The notes beneath the pieces are model-generated. The model had not been told where the DNA came from. It ran no database searches and saw only the letters and a list, made by a program, of their open reading frames with translations. A DNA stretch of 64,000 nt, taken from positions 124,001-188,000 of the forward strand of contig NZ_VOIW01000007.1 in the NCBI RefSeq assembly GCF_009659625.1, read 5' to 3'. Source of the DNA: Pseudomonas haemolytica (lineage in GTDB: Bacteria; Pseudomonadota; Gammaproteobacteria; Pseudomonadales; Pseudomonadaceae). Shown here piece by piece: positions 27,338 to 36,513 of the stretch. A program made the position numbers and the translations under genes. The first letter of the stretch is position 1. Each line of letters starts with the position of its first letter.

Positions 27338-27355
27338 AACTCGTACAGACGAGTT
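27338..27355. promoter_or_regulatory. TreR operator 1
   Basis: ACTCGTACAGACGAGT with flanking A and T, giving 7-bp arms around ACAG. It is identical to operator 2, with centres 26 bases apart. It lies just upstream of the treP -35 element and near the possible treR promoter on the other strand. Confidence 0.75.
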
Positions 27356-27356
27356 G

Positions 27357-27385
27357 TTGATTTAACTCGTACAGACGAGTACTTT
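27357..27385 (+). promoter_or_regulatory. Putative treP promoter
   Basis: TTGATT (27357-27362), a 17-base spacer, and TACTTT (27380-27385). The second operator fills the spacer, so repressor binding would exclude RNA polymerase. Confidence 0.6.
27365..27380. promoter_or_regulatory. TreR operator 2
   Basis: A second copy of ACTCGTACAGACGAGT lies between the -35 and -10 hexamers of the proposed treP promoter. Confidence 0.75.
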
Positions 27386-27445
27386 TCCCCTCGGCGTGCT
27401 GCCAATGACTGCCACCCATAAAAACAATCACAGTGGAAAACGATC

Positions 27446-28888
27446 ATGAGCCACGACTATTCGACTATCGCCCGCGAGATTCTCGAGCACCTCGGGGGCA
27501 GCGACAATCTTGAGCAAGCCGCCCATTGCGTGACCCGCCTGCGCCTGGCGCTCAAAGACCCGAACCTGGTCAACAGCAGTGCGTTGAACCAGGTCGATCT
27601 GGTCAAGGGCTCGTTCTTTACCGGCGGCCTGTTCCAGGTGGTGATCGGCCCAGGCGAAGTGGAAAAGGTCTACGCCGCCCTGCGCGAACAGACCGGCCTT
27701 GCCGCCGCCACTATTGCCGACGTCAAAAAGAAAGGCGCCGACAAGACCAACGCCATGCAGCGTCTGGTGCGGGTGTTCTCCGATGTGTTCATGCCGATCC
27801 TGCCCGCGCTGATCATTGCCGGCCTGTTGATGGGCGTGAACAACCTGATGGGCGCCCAGGGCATGTTCATCGAGGGCAAGACGCTGCTGGAGGCCTACCC
27901 GAACCTGGATGGCCTGTGGAGCCTGATCAACCTGATGGCCAACACCTCGTTCGTGTTCCTGCCGGCACTGGTGGGCTGGTCGGCGGCCAAGCGTTTCGGC
28001 GGCAGTGAAATCCTCGGCATCGTGCTCGGCCTGATGCTGGTGCACCCCGACCTGCTCAATGCCTGGAACTACGGCAAGGCGGTCGCCGGCCTCGACGGCC
28101 AGAGCTTGCCGTACTTCGATATTTTTGGCTGGTTCCAGATTGAGAAGGTCGGCTACCAGGGGCAGATCCTGCCGATCCTGCTGGCGGCCTATGTGATGAG
28201 CGTCATCGAGAAATGGCTGCGGGCACGGGTGCCCAATGCGATCCAACTGCTCGTGGTGCCGATCACTACCATCGTCGTCACTGGCGTGCTGGCCCTGGCG
28301 ATCATCGGCCCGGTAACCCGCCACCTCGGCATCCTCATCACCGAAGGCGTGGTCACCCTGTTTGACCTGGCGCCGATGCTCGGCGGGGCTATCTTCGGTT
28401 TGCTTTATGCGCCGCTGGTGATCACCGGCATGCACCACATGTTCCTCGCCGTGGACCTGCAGCTTATTTCTACCCAGGGCGGCACCTTTATCTGGCCGAT
28501 GATCGTCATGTCCAACCTGGCCCAGGGCAGCGCCGCACTCGGGGTGTTCTACATGACCCGCAATGCGCGGGACAAAAGCATGGCCTCGACCTCGGCGGTT
28601 TCTGCCTACTTCGGCATCACTGAACCGGCGATGTTCGGCGTGAACCTGCGCTTCAAGTTTCCGTTCTACGCCGCGCTGCTGGGCTCGGCGCTGGGCAGCA
28701 TTTTCCTGTCGCTGAACAAGGTGACGGCCTCGGCCATCGGTGTCGGTGGCTTGCCCGGGTTTATCTCGATCGTTCCGCAGTTCATTCCAAGCTTTGTGAT
28801 CGGGATGGTCATCGCGATTGTCGTGCCGTTTGTCGTGACCTGTGTGTTGAGCATGAAGATCGTGCGGCCTGGATATCGGGTCGCCTGA
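27446..28888 (+). CDS. treP: Trehalose-specific PTS enzyme EIIBC
   Basis: A 480-residue membrane permease that takes up trehalose and phosphorylates it to trehalose-6-phosphate. The N-terminal EIIB domain has the phospho-accepting Cys28 in AAHCVTRLRL. The EIIC domain has about ten membrane segments and the family motif TGMHHMF with a later GITEPAMFG. It has no EIIA domain, which is supplied by the multidomain protein coded downstream. The gene is divergent from treR and controlled by the paired operators. A REP pair lies before treC. Confidence 0.95.
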   Translation: MSHDYSTIAREILEHLGGSDNLEQAAHCVTRLRLALKDPNLVNSSALNQVDLVKGSFFTGGLFQVVIGPGEVEKVYAALREQTGLAAATIADVKKKGADKTNAMQRLVRVFSDVFMPILPALIIAGLLMGVNNLMGAQGMFIEGKTLLEAYPNLDGLWSLINLMANTSFVFLPALVGWSAAKRFGGSEILGIVLGLMLVHPDLLNAWNYGKAVAGLDGQSLPYFDIFGWFQIEKVGYQGQILPILLAAYVMSVIEKWLRARVPNAIQLLVVPITTIVVTGVLALAIIGPVTRHLGILITEGVVTLFDLAPMLGGAIFGLLYAPLVITGMHHMFLAVDLQLISTQGGTFIWPMIVMSNLAQGSAALGVFYMTRNARDKSMASTSAVSAYFGITEPAMFGVNLRFKFPFYAALLGSALGSIFLSLNKVTASAIGVGGLPGFISIVPQFIPSFVIGMVIAIVVPFVVTCVLSMKIVRPGYRVA

Positions 28889-28896
28889 TCCACCGC

Positions 28897-28964
28897 CTTC
28901 GCGAGCAAGCCCGCTCCCACGGGAGAACGCATTTCAAATGTGGGAGGGGGCTTGCCCCCGATGG
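28897..28964. repeat. Hybrid REP pair made of two REP subtypes
   Basis: The left arm is the GCGAGCAAGCCCGCTC type, while the right arm is the GTGGGAGGGGGCTTGCCCCC type. The outer GTGGGAG parts still pair, but the inner parts do not match fully. Confidence 0.8.
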
Positions 28965-29006
28965 GGCCCTCAAGGCCAGCCCATAACTCTACTGAAGGAA
29001 CCCACC

Positions 29007-30653
29007 ATGCAAAACTGGCAACACTCGGTGATCTACCAGATCTACCCCAAAAGCTTCCACAGCCACGCGGGTAACGCCACCGGAGACCTGCTGGGCATCG
29101 TGGACAAGCTCGACTACCTCAAGTGGCTGGGTGTTGATTGCCTGTGGATCACCCCGTTCCTGCGCTCGCCGCAGCGCGACAACGGCTACGACATCAGCGA
29201 CTACTACGCGATCGACCCCAGCTACGGGACCATGGCCGACTGTGACCTGCTGATCTGCGAAGCGGCCAAGCGCGGCATCAAGCTCATGCTCGATATCGTG
29301 GTCAACCACACCTCCATCGAGCACGAGTGGTTCCAGCAGGCGCGCAGCAGCCTCGATAACCCCTACCGCGACTTCTACATCTGGCGCGACCAGCCGAATA
29401 ACTGGGAATCCAAGTTCGGCGGCTCCGCCTGGGAGTACGAGGCGCAGACCGGCCAGTACTACCTGCACCTGTTCGACCACACCCAGGCCGACCTGAATTG
29501 GGACAACCCCAAGGTGCGCGCCGAAGTGTTCAAGCTGATGCGTTTCTGGCGCGACAAAGGCGTGGGTGGTTTCCGCCTGGACGTGATCAACCTGATCTCC
29601 AAGCCCGCTGACTTCCCCGAAGACAACAGCGACGGCCGCCGTTTCTACACCGACGGCCCGAACGTGCACCAATACCTTCAGCAAATGCACCGCGAAGTCT
29701 TCGAAGGCCATGACCTGATCAACGTTGGCGAGATGTCGTCCACCAGCCTCGAACACTGCATCCGCTATTCGCGGCCGGAGTCGAAAGAGCTGTCGATGAC
29801 CTTCAACTTTCATCACCTCAAAGTCGATTATCCCAACCTGCAAAAGTGGGTGAAGGCCGACTTCGATTTCCTCCAACTCAAGCAGATTTTCTCTGACTGG
29901 CAAATGGGTATGCAGGCCGGTGGCGGTTGGAATGCGTTGTTCTGGTGTAACCACGATCAGCCACGGGTGGTCTCGCGTTTTGGTGACGACGGTGAATACC
30001 GCGTGGTCTCGGCCAAGATGCTCGCCACGGCGCTGCACTTCCTCCAGGGCACGCCGTATGTGTATCAGGGCGAAGAGTTGGGCATGACCAATCCGGGCTT
30101 CGACACAATCTCGCAATACCGCGACGTGGAAACCCTGAATATCTTCCGACTCAAGCGCGATGCCGGGGAGTCCGAGGCGTCGAGCATGGCGGCGATCATG
30201 CAGAAGTCCCGCGACAACGGCCGTACGCCGATGCAATGGAACAGCCAGGCCAATGCCGGTTTCAGCCGTGGCGAGCCATGGATTGGCATCCCGGCCAACG
30301 CCGCACAGATCAACGTCGAAAGCCAACTGGATGACCCGGACTCGGTGCTGCATCACTACCGCGCCTTGATCGCCCTGCGGCGTCGCGAACCGCTGATCCA
30401 GGACGGTGTTTACCAGCAACTGCTGCAAGACCACCTTCAGGTTTGGGCGTACCTGCGCGAAGGCCATGGCGAACGGCTGCTGGTACTCAACAACTTCTAC
30501 GGCACAGCTTGCGAAATCCAACTGCCCGACCACGTGATCAACCCGATGTGCGGGCAACGTCTGTTGATCAGCAATTACCCCGACTGCCCGGTGCGTTCGA
30601 GCACGGTGGTGTTGCGTCCTTATGAATCGTTTGTGCTGCACCTCAAGGATTGA
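29007..30653 (+). CDS. treC: Alpha,alpha-phosphotrehalase (GH13)
   Basis: Hydrolyses trehalose-6-phosphate to glucose and glucose-6-phosphate in the cytoplasm. It has 548 residues with the GH13 barrel. The catalytic residues are Asp192 (GGFRLDVINL), Glu242 (NVGEMSS), and Asp317 (CNHDQPRVVSRFGD). The start MQNWQHSVIYQIYPKSF is typical. Oligo-1,6-glucosidases are close relatives, but the operon with TreP points to phosphotrehalase. In earlier work on P. fluorescens this gene was, as I recall, called treA. The ATG at 29007 has GAAGGAA upstream; the longer frame starts in the REP region. Confidence 0.93.
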   Translation: MQNWQHSVIYQIYPKSFHSHAGNATGDLLGIVDKLDYLKWLGVDCLWITPFLRSPQRDNGYDISDYYAIDPSYGTMADCDLLICEAAKRGIKLMLDIVVNHTSIEHEWFQQARSSLDNPYRDFYIWRDQPNNWESKFGGSAWEYEAQTGQYYLHLFDHTQADLNWDNPKVRAEVFKLMRFWRDKGVGGFRLDVINLISKPADFPEDNSDGRRFYTDGPNVHQYLQQMHREVFEGHDLINVGEMSSTSLEHCIRYSRPESKELSMTFNFHHLKVDYPNLQKWVKADFDFLQLKQIFSDWQMGMQAGGGWNALFWCNHDQPRVVSRFGDDGEYRVVSAKMLATALHFLQGTPYVYQGEELGMTNPGFDTISQYRDVETLNIFRLKRDAGESEASSMAAIMQKSRDNGRTPMQWNSQANAGFSRGEPWIGIPANAAQINVESQLDDPDSVLHHYRALIALRRREPLIQDGVYQQLLQDHLQVWAYLREGHGERLLVLNNFYGTACEIQLPDHVINPMCGQRLLISNYPDCPVRSSTVVLRPYESFVLHLKD

Positions 30654-30721
30654 GCCGCCCTACAGGCAATCGCATCACGCAAGAAAGCAAGAAAAAACAA
30701 TAAAAATAAAAGGAGTGCTTC

Positions 30722-31942
30722 ATGAAAACAAAAATAAAACTGGGCCTCATTGCGTCGTGCCTCACCGCGCCGTTTGGCGTCCAGGCGCTGGAGTTCGCCG
30801 GTTACTTGCGCAGCGGCGCGGGCACGTCAACGGGCAGTGGCAAGCAGCAATGTTTCCAGCTGCCGGGGGCGCAAACCAAGTACCGCTTGGGTAACGAATG
30901 CGAGCAGTACGCTGAGCTGGAACTGCGCCAGGACCTGCTGACCCTTGACGACGGCTCGGTGCTCAGCGTGGATGCGATGGCCTCGCTCTACAACAAGTAC
31001 GATCGGGCCCTGAAGTTCCAGGGCGAAAACAACGGCTCGGCGCGCATGCCGCAGATGTACGCGCAGTGGTCCAACCTGCCCAGCCTCAATGGCGGCTCAC
31101 TGTGGGCCGGGCGGCGTTACTACAAGCGTAACGACATTCACATCTCCGACTTCTACTACTGGAACCAGAGCGCCACCGGTGGGGGGATCGAAGACGTGCT
31201 GATCGGCGGCTTGAAATACAGCTACGCCTTGTCGCGCAAGGACAACCTGTACCAGAAGGAATACGCCACCCGTCACGACTTCAACGTGGCAGGTTTCAAC
31301 ACCAACCCGGGCGGCGAGCTGGAGCTTGGCTTGAGCTACATCGCAAAGGCTGGTGGGCGTGACACCAACAGTGGTTGGGCGTTGACGGCGCAGCACGTGC
31401 AAACGCCATTCCTGGGCGGTAAGAATAAATTCGCCCTGCAGTACGGCGAAGGCCCCGGCACCGGCCTGGGCTACACCGGCAATACTGCGTTGGACAAGAG
31501 CAGTAAAAGCTACCGTGCCGTGGAGTTCTTCGATTGGCAGGTGACCCCGCGTTTCGGCGGGCAGGTGGAGGCGGTGTACCAGAAAGATGTACGTCCGGGA
31601 CGACAGGACCAGAACTGGATCTCCCTGGGTGTACGCCCGGCGTACGCCATCAGCGAGCAATTCAAGCTGGTCGCTGAACTGGGGCACGATCAGGTCGAGG
31701 CCACGGGCGGTACGCGCAAACTGAGCAAATTTACCTTCGCCCCGACCTGGTCACCCAAAGGCCCGGAATTCTGGGCGCGGCCGGAAGTGCGGTTGTATTA
31801 CACCTATGCGTCTTGGAACGAAGCAGCCAAGCGTGCCGCGAATGAGTTGGCGGCGGGCTCGGCGTTGTCTGATACCGGCGCTTATGGCACGGCACGGCAT
31901 GGGTCGAACATGGGTGTGCAAGTCGAATACTGGTGGAAATAA
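30722..31942 (+). CDS. LamB-type carbohydrate porin
   Basis: A 406-residue outer-membrane beta-barrel with a signal peptide cleaved near VQA-LEF. It matches the maltoporin family throughout: FAGYLRSGAGTSTG, QQCFQLPGAQTKYRLGNECEQYAELEL, SLWAGRRYYKRNDIHISDFYYW, and a C-terminal VEYWWK ending in an aromatic and Lys. The two cysteines in the CFQLPG and NEC segments are the conserved disulfide of LamB. In this operon it should let trehalose, and perhaps other maltodextrin-like sugars, cross the outer membrane. It is preceded by AAAAGGAGTG and follows treC by 68 bases. Confidence 0.92.
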   Translation: MKTKIKLGLIASCLTAPFGVQALEFAGYLRSGAGTSTGSGKQQCFQLPGAQTKYRLGNECEQYAELELRQDLLTLDDGSVLSVDAMASLYNKYDRALKFQGENNGSARMPQMYAQWSNLPSLNGGSLWAGRRYYKRNDIHISDFYYWNQSATGGGIEDVLIGGLKYSYALSRKDNLYQKEYATRHDFNVAGFNTNPGGELELGLSYIAKAGGRDTNSGWALTAQHVQTPFLGGKNKFALQYGEGPGTGLGYTGNTALDKSSKSYRAVEFFDWQVTPRFGGQVEAVYQKDVRPGRQDQNWISLGVRPAYAISEQFKLVAELGHDQVEATGGTRKLSKFTFAPTWSPKGPEFWARPEVRLYYTYASWNEAAKRAANELAAGSALSDTGAYGTARHGSNMGVQVEYWWK

Positions 31943-31951
31943 CTGCGGACT

Positions 31952-32045
31952 AATGTGGGAGCGGGCTTGCTCGCGAATACGGTGGGTCAGTCACTACGTG
32001 TATCACCTGATACACCGCTTTCGCGAGCAAGCCCGCTCCCACATT
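31952..32045. repeat. REP pair, GCGGGCTTGCTCGCG family
   Basis: Two perfectly matched inverted arms (AATGTGGGAGCGGGCTTGCT and its complement) flank about 42 bases, giving a long stable hairpin between the porin gene and the PTS polyprotein gene. Confidence 0.88.
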
Positions 32046-32115
32046 TGATTTTCGTCATCCCGCAACTTTTGTATCCATCCAATGATTTTTACAGAACAAC
32101 ACAACAGGTGACGTC

Positions 32116-34647
32116 ATGACCACATCTCAACCCCTGGAACTGCTGGCGCCCCTGTCCGGGGTGCTGCTCGCGCTGGATCAGGTACCCGACCCAGTGTTTT
32201 CCAGCCGCGTGATCGGCGACGGCCTGTGTATCGATCCCACCTCGCAGAGCCTCTGCGCGCCGCTGGCTGGGGTGATCAGCAACATCCAGGACAGCGGTCA
32301 TGCGGTGAGTGTCACTGACGAAAACGGTGTGCAGGTGCTGCTGCATATTGGCCTGGACACCGTGAACCTGGCGGGCCAGGGCTTCACCCGCCTGGTCGAG
32401 GAAGGCCAGCGGGTGGAGGCCGGGCAGCCGCTGATCGAATTCGACGCCGACTATGTGGCGCTCCATGCACGTAGCCTGCTGACCTTGATGCTGGTGGTGA
32501 GTGGCGAGCCATTTGTGCTGCTGGTGCCGGAACAGGCGCGGGTCAAGGCAGGCCAGCCGCTGTTGCACTTGTCACCCGCAGACACACTCGCCGAGGTGAA
32601 TGAAGAGGAGGGCGACGCGCTGTTTTCAAAGCCACTGACCTTGCCAAACTCCAACGGTTTGCACGCTCGCCCTGCGGCGGTGTTTGCCCAGGCGGCGAAG
32701 GCGTTCAGTTCAAGTATTTACCTGCACAAGCAAACCCAGAGCGCGAATGCCAAGTCGCTGGTGGCGATCATGGCGCTGCAAACCTCCCGGGGCGATAGCC
32801 TGCAAGTGAGTGCAGCGGGCGAGGATGCCGAGGCGGCGATCCAGGCGCTGGTGACGCTGTTGCTAGACGGCTGTGGCGAAACGTTGGCAGCTGCGGCTGG
32901 GGTGGTCAAGCCAGCCGCACCGGTGTTATCGCCGACCGTGTTGCGGGGTGTGTGTGCGTCGCCGGGCTCGGCGTTTGGCCAGGTTGTCCAAGTGGCGCAG
33001 CCGCAACTCGACATCCCCGAGGCCGGTGCTGGAGAGGCCTTTGAGCGTGCTGCATTGGCGCGTGGCCTGCGGGCGGCAGCCCAGGCGCTGCAAACCCTGC
33101 AAGCCAAGGCGGCCGGCGGTGCCCAGGTCGAAATTTTCCGCGCCCATCAGGAATTGCTCGAAGACCCCACCTTACTTGAGCACGCCCACAGCTTGCTGGC
33201 CGAAGGCAAGAGCGCTGCCTTTGCCTGGAACAGCGCCACATTGGCGACCGCAAAACTCTTGGAAGGCTTGGGCAAAGCGTTGCTCGTCGAACGCGCAGCG
33301 GACTTGGCCGACGTCGGGCAGCGCGTGCTCAAGTTGATCCTGGGCGTGCCGGACTGCGCATGGGATTTGCCTGAGTGCGCGATCCTGGTCGCCGAGCAGT
33401 TGACACCCTCGCAAACCGCCGGGCTCGATACCAGTAAGGTGCTCGGCTTCGTCACCGTGGGTGGCGGTGCAACCAGCCACGTTGCGATTCTCGCCCGCGC
33501 GCTCGGGCTGCCGTCTATTTGCGGGGTCCAGGCGCAAGTACTGGCGCTGCCCAACGGCAGGCAGGTCTTGCTCGATGCCGACAAAGGCGAGCTGCATCTG
33601 GAACCCAACCTGGCTGAAATCGAACACCTGCAGGCGATTCGCCAACAGCAACTGCTGCGACGCCAACGTGAAGTGGCCCAGGCAGCACTGGCCGCGGTCA
33701 CCTGTGACGGCCATCACGTCGAGATCACCGCCAACGTGGCCTCATTGCAGGAAGTGGAGCAGGCCCTGGCCTTGGGCGGTGAAGGTGTCGGCCTGCTGCG
33801 TTCAGAGTTTCTCTACCTGGACCGCAATCGCGCCCCGAGCCCCGAGGAGCAGGCCAGTACCTACAGCGCCATCGCCCGCGCCCTTGGCACCGAGCGCAAT
33901 CTGGTGGTGCGTACCCTGGATGTGGGGGGCGATAAACCCTTGGCCTATGTGCCGATGGAAAGCGAGACCAACCCGTTCCTGGGCCTGCGTGGTATTCGCC
34001 TGTGTCTGGAGCGCCCCGAGTTGCTGCGTGAACAATTGCGCGCCATCCTCACCAGTGCCGGTTTAGCGCGGCTGCATATCATGCTGCCAATGGTCAGCCT
34101 GCTCTCCGAGCTGCATCTGGCGCGCGCGATGCTCGAAGAAGAAGCGTTGGCGCTCGGCCTGACCGAGTTACCGAAGCTGGGCATCATGATTGAAGTCCCT
34201 TCGGCCGCGTTGATGGCGGATGTCTTTGCGCCCCATGTGGATTTCTTCTCCATCGGTACCAATGACCTCACCCAATACACCCTGGCCATGGACCGTGACC
34301 ATCCGCGCCTGGCCAGCCAGGCCGACAGTTTTCACCCAGCAGTGCTGCGTCTGATCGATACCACGGTCAAAGCCGCCCATGCCCACGGCAAGTGGGTGGG
34401 GGTGTGTGGTGCGCTGGCTTCGGAAGCATTGGCGGTGCCGATGTTGATCGGGCTCGGCGTGGATGAGCTGTCGGTCAGCGTACCGCTGATCCCGACCATC
34501 AAGGCCACCGTGCGCGAACTGGACCTGCTTGACTGCCAGATCATCGCTCGCCAGGTGCTGGGCCTGGAAGAAGCCGACCAAGTGCGTGAGGCCCTGCGCC
34601 TGTACCACGCGGCCACCGTTGAAACCTCACGTGTCATGGAGCACTGA
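32116..34647 (+). CDS. PTS multiphosphoryl transfer protein EIIA-HPr-EI (trehalose locus)
   Basis: An 843-residue cytoplasmic protein that carries phosphate from PEP to the trehalose EIIB. Three domains are fused. EIIA-Glc type occupies about residues 1-155, with the active His77 in VLLHIGLDTV and assisting His62. HPr spans about 170-260, with His183 in NGLHARPAA. Enzyme I fills the rest, with the phospho-His455 in GGGATSHVAIL and the PEP-binding region GTNDLTQYTLAMDRDHP and GVCGALASEA. It is a paralogue of the nagF product in this window. Its place after treP, treC and lamB shows it serves trehalose uptake. Confidence 0.94.
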   Translation: MTTSQPLELLAPLSGVLLALDQVPDPVFSSRVIGDGLCIDPTSQSLCAPLAGVISNIQDSGHAVSVTDENGVQVLLHIGLDTVNLAGQGFTRLVEEGQRVEAGQPLIEFDADYVALHARSLLTLMLVVSGEPFVLLVPEQARVKAGQPLLHLSPADTLAEVNEEEGDALFSKPLTLPNSNGLHARPAAVFAQAAKAFSSSIYLHKQTQSANAKSLVAIMALQTSRGDSLQVSAAGEDAEAAIQALVTLLLDGCGETLAAAAGVVKPAAPVLSPTVLRGVCASPGSAFGQVVQVAQPQLDIPEAGAGEAFERAALARGLRAAAQALQTLQAKAAGGAQVEIFRAHQELLEDPTLLEHAHSLLAEGKSAAFAWNSATLATAKLLEGLGKALLVERAADLADVGQRVLKLILGVPDCAWDLPECAILVAEQLTPSQTAGLDTSKVLGFVTVGGGATSHVAILARALGLPSICGVQAQVLALPNGRQVLLDADKGELHLEPNLAEIEHLQAIRQQQLLRRQREVAQAALAAVTCDGHHVEITANVASLQEVEQALALGGEGVGLLRSEFLYLDRNRAPSPEEQASTYSAIARALGTERNLVVRTLDVGGDKPLAYVPMESETNPFLGLRGIRLCLERPELLREQLRAILTSAGLARLHIMLPMVSLLSELHLARAMLEEEALALGLTELPKLGIMIEVPSAALMADVFAPHVDFFSIGTNDLTQYTLAMDRDHPRLASQADSFHPAVLRLIDTTVKAAHAHGKWVGVCGALASEALAVPMLIGLGVDELSVSVPLIPTIKATVRELDLLDCQIIARQVLGLEEADQVREALRLYHAATVETSRVMEH

Positions 34648-34649
34648 GC

Positions 34650-34928
34650 ATGTTGGAGAAATTGCAGCGGGCATTCTGGAAAGCCCTGACCCCGGACCTG
34701 ATTGCCGAAACGGTTGCGCCATCGACACCTGGCCTGCTGTCGGCCGATGTGCTGAGTGCATTGGGCGGCGCCGAGAATCTCAAGTCACAGCAGCGTGTGG
34801 CACTGACGCGGGTGCGGGTGCAGTTGCAGGATATAGGCCGGTTGGATGAGGCGGCGTTGAAGGCGGCGGGTGTAGCAGGCGTGATGGTGTTGTCGGGCGG
34901 CGTAGTCCACCTGCTCACCGGCCTCTAA
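34650..34928 (+). CDS. Small EIIB-like protein lacking the phospho-accepting cysteine
   Basis: A 92-residue protein that aligns with PTS EIIB (glucose family): VLSALGGAENLKSQQRVALTRVRVQLQD. In active EIIB the residue before the xTRLR motif is Cys; here it is Ala51, and the protein contains no cysteine at all. It starts two bases after the EIIA-HPr-EI stop codon, so translation is coupled. It cannot accept phosphate in the normal way. It may be a structural or regulatory partner of the phosphotransferase. A REP pair follows. Confidence 0.8.
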   Translation: MLEKLQRAFWKALTPDLIAETVAPSTPGLLSADVLSALGGAENLKSQQRVALTRVRVQLQDIGRLDEAALKAAGVAGVMVLSGGVVHLLTGL

Positions 34929-34942
34929 GCCAAGCGGAGATC

Positions 34943-35038
34943 AAAATGTGGGAGGGGGCTTGCTCCCGATGGCGGAATGTCAGTCACCACATGCAGTGAC
35001 TGACCCCCTGCTATCGGGAGCAAGCCCCCTCCCACATT
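34943..35038. repeat. REP pair, GGGGGCTTGCTCCCGAT family
   Basis: Inverted arms AAAATGTGGGAGGGGGCTTG and CAAGCCCCCTCCCACATT flank about 40 bases between the EIIB-like gene and the end of mltF. Confidence 0.85.
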
Positions 35039-35052
35039 GGTATTCAGTGTTC

Positions 35053-36513
35053 TTATAATTGCGGGCTGTCCTGCGGTGGCTTGGTCTTGTCCACACCCGG
35101 CACATGCAGGTTGCCTTCCACCACCTGGTTGCCTTCCAGCTGCGGCTGGGTCACCCAGGTGAGGATGTCGTAGTAGCGCCGGATGTTGGCCACAAAGTGC
35201 ACCGGCTCGCCGCCCCGGGCGTAGCCGTAGCGGGTCTTGCTGTACCACTGCTTCTGCGACAGGCGCGGCAGCATCTTCTTTACGTCCAGCCACTTGTTCG
35301 GGTTCAGGCCTTCTTTCTTCGCCAGGATGCGTGCGTCGTCCAGATGGCCACCGCCCACGTTATAGGCGGCGAGGGCGAACCAGGTGCGGTCGGGCTCGGC
35401 GATCTTGTCGTCCAGCTCATCCTTGATCTTGGCCAGGTACTTGGCGCCGCCCATGATGCTCTGCCTGGCATCCAGGCGGTTGGACACGCCCATGGCCTGG
35501 GCGGTGTTCTGGGTCAGCATCATCAGGCCGCGCACGCCGGTCTTGGAGGTGACGGTCGGTTGCCACAGCGATTCCTGATAGCCGATGGCTGCCAATAACC
35601 GCCAATCGACCTTTTCGGCCTTGGCATAGGCGCGAAAGTGCTTCTCGTACTTGGGCAGGCGTTGTTGCAGATGCTGGGCGAAGGTATAGGCGCCCACATA
35701 GCCAAGTACATCGACGTGCCCGTAATAGCGATCTTTCAGGCGCTGCAACGTGCCGTTCTTCTCGACCTTGTCCAGGTAACCGTTGATCTCATTGAGCAGG
35801 CTGTTGTCAACGCCTGCGGCCACGGCCCAGCTCTGGTGGCTGGCATTGCCAAGGTCGAACGCCACGCGCACGTTGGGGAAGTACACCTGGTTCATCGCCA
35901 CTTCGTTGGAGTCCACCAGGGTCAGGTCGATCTGCCCCTCGTCCACCATGCGCAGCAGGTCGACCACTTCAACAGCGTCGGATTCTTCGTATTCGATTGC
36001 AGGATTCTGCTTTTTCAACGCCGCCAGTTGCTCGGCGTGGGTGCTGCCCTTGAGCACCATGATCTTCTTGCCCACCAGGTCGGCCGCGTTGGTCGGGCGT
36101 GACTGGCCGTTGCGATAGATGATCTGCGGGGTCACTTCCAGGTACGGGTGGGAGAAGCGCACCTGCTGCTGGCGCTGTTCGCTGCTCACCAGGCCGGCGG
36201 CGGCGAGCACCGGGCCGTTAGGCTTGCCCAGTTGGTTGAACAGGTCGTCGAGGTTATCGGCCGTCTCGATTTCCAGCTTTACGCCCAGTTCGTCGGCAAA
36301 GCGCTTGACCAGTTCGTATTCGAAACCGGTTTCACCGTTGCGGTCCTGGAAATACGTGGCCGGGCTGTTCCGGGTGACCACCCGCAATACGCCATCCTCC
36401 TTGATTCGCTCGAGTGTGCTGGGCTTATCAACACAGGCACTGAGCATCAGGAAGAGCGAGGTGGCGATGAGCCATTTGACCCATCGCGGGCGCAAAACAG
36501 TTGGGGAGAACAT
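35053..36513 (-). CDS. mltF: Membrane-bound lytic murein transglycosylase F
   Basis: Cleaves peptidoglycan glycan strands to form 1,6-anhydro products. It has 486 residues. The N-terminal signal has a lipobox-like LSAC with Cys27. The first domain (about 40-265) resembles amino-acid-binding proteins (SBP family 3) and regulates activity. The second (about 275-440) is the SLT lysozyme-like domain with catalytic Glu314 in IGYQESLWQP, followed by RGLMMLT and the AAYNVGGGHLDDA motif. The gene is divergent from purL, a conserved arrangement. Confidence 0.95.
   Translation of the reverse strand: MFSPTVLRPRWVKWLIATSLFLMLSACVDKPSTLERIKEDGVLRVVTRNSPATYFQDRNGETGFEYELVKRFADELGVKLEIETADNLDDLFNQLGKPNGPVLAAAGLVSSEQRQQQVRFSHPYLEVTPQIIYRNGQSRPTNAADLVGKKIMVLKGSTHAEQLAALKKQNPAIEYEESDAVEVVDLLRMVDEGQIDLTLVDSNEVAMNQVYFPNVRVAFDLGNASHQSWAVAAGVDNSLLNEINGYLDKVEKNGTLQRLKDRYYGHVDVLGYVGAYTFAQHLQQRLPKYEKHFRAYAKAEKVDWRLLAAIGYQESLWQPTVTSKTGVRGLMMLTQNTAQAMGVSNRLDARQSIMGGAKYLAKIKDELDDKIAEPDRTWFALAAYNVGGGHLDDARILAKKEGLNPNKWLDVKKMLPRLSQKQWYSKTRYGYARGGEPVHFVANIRRYYDILTWVTQPQLEGNQVVEGNLHVPGVDKTKPPQDSPQL

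Noticed and set aside
28938..29006. Upstream extension of treC starting in the REP element
   Set aside because: The family N-terminus begins at MQNWQHSVIYQIYPK, which has its own ribosome-binding site.
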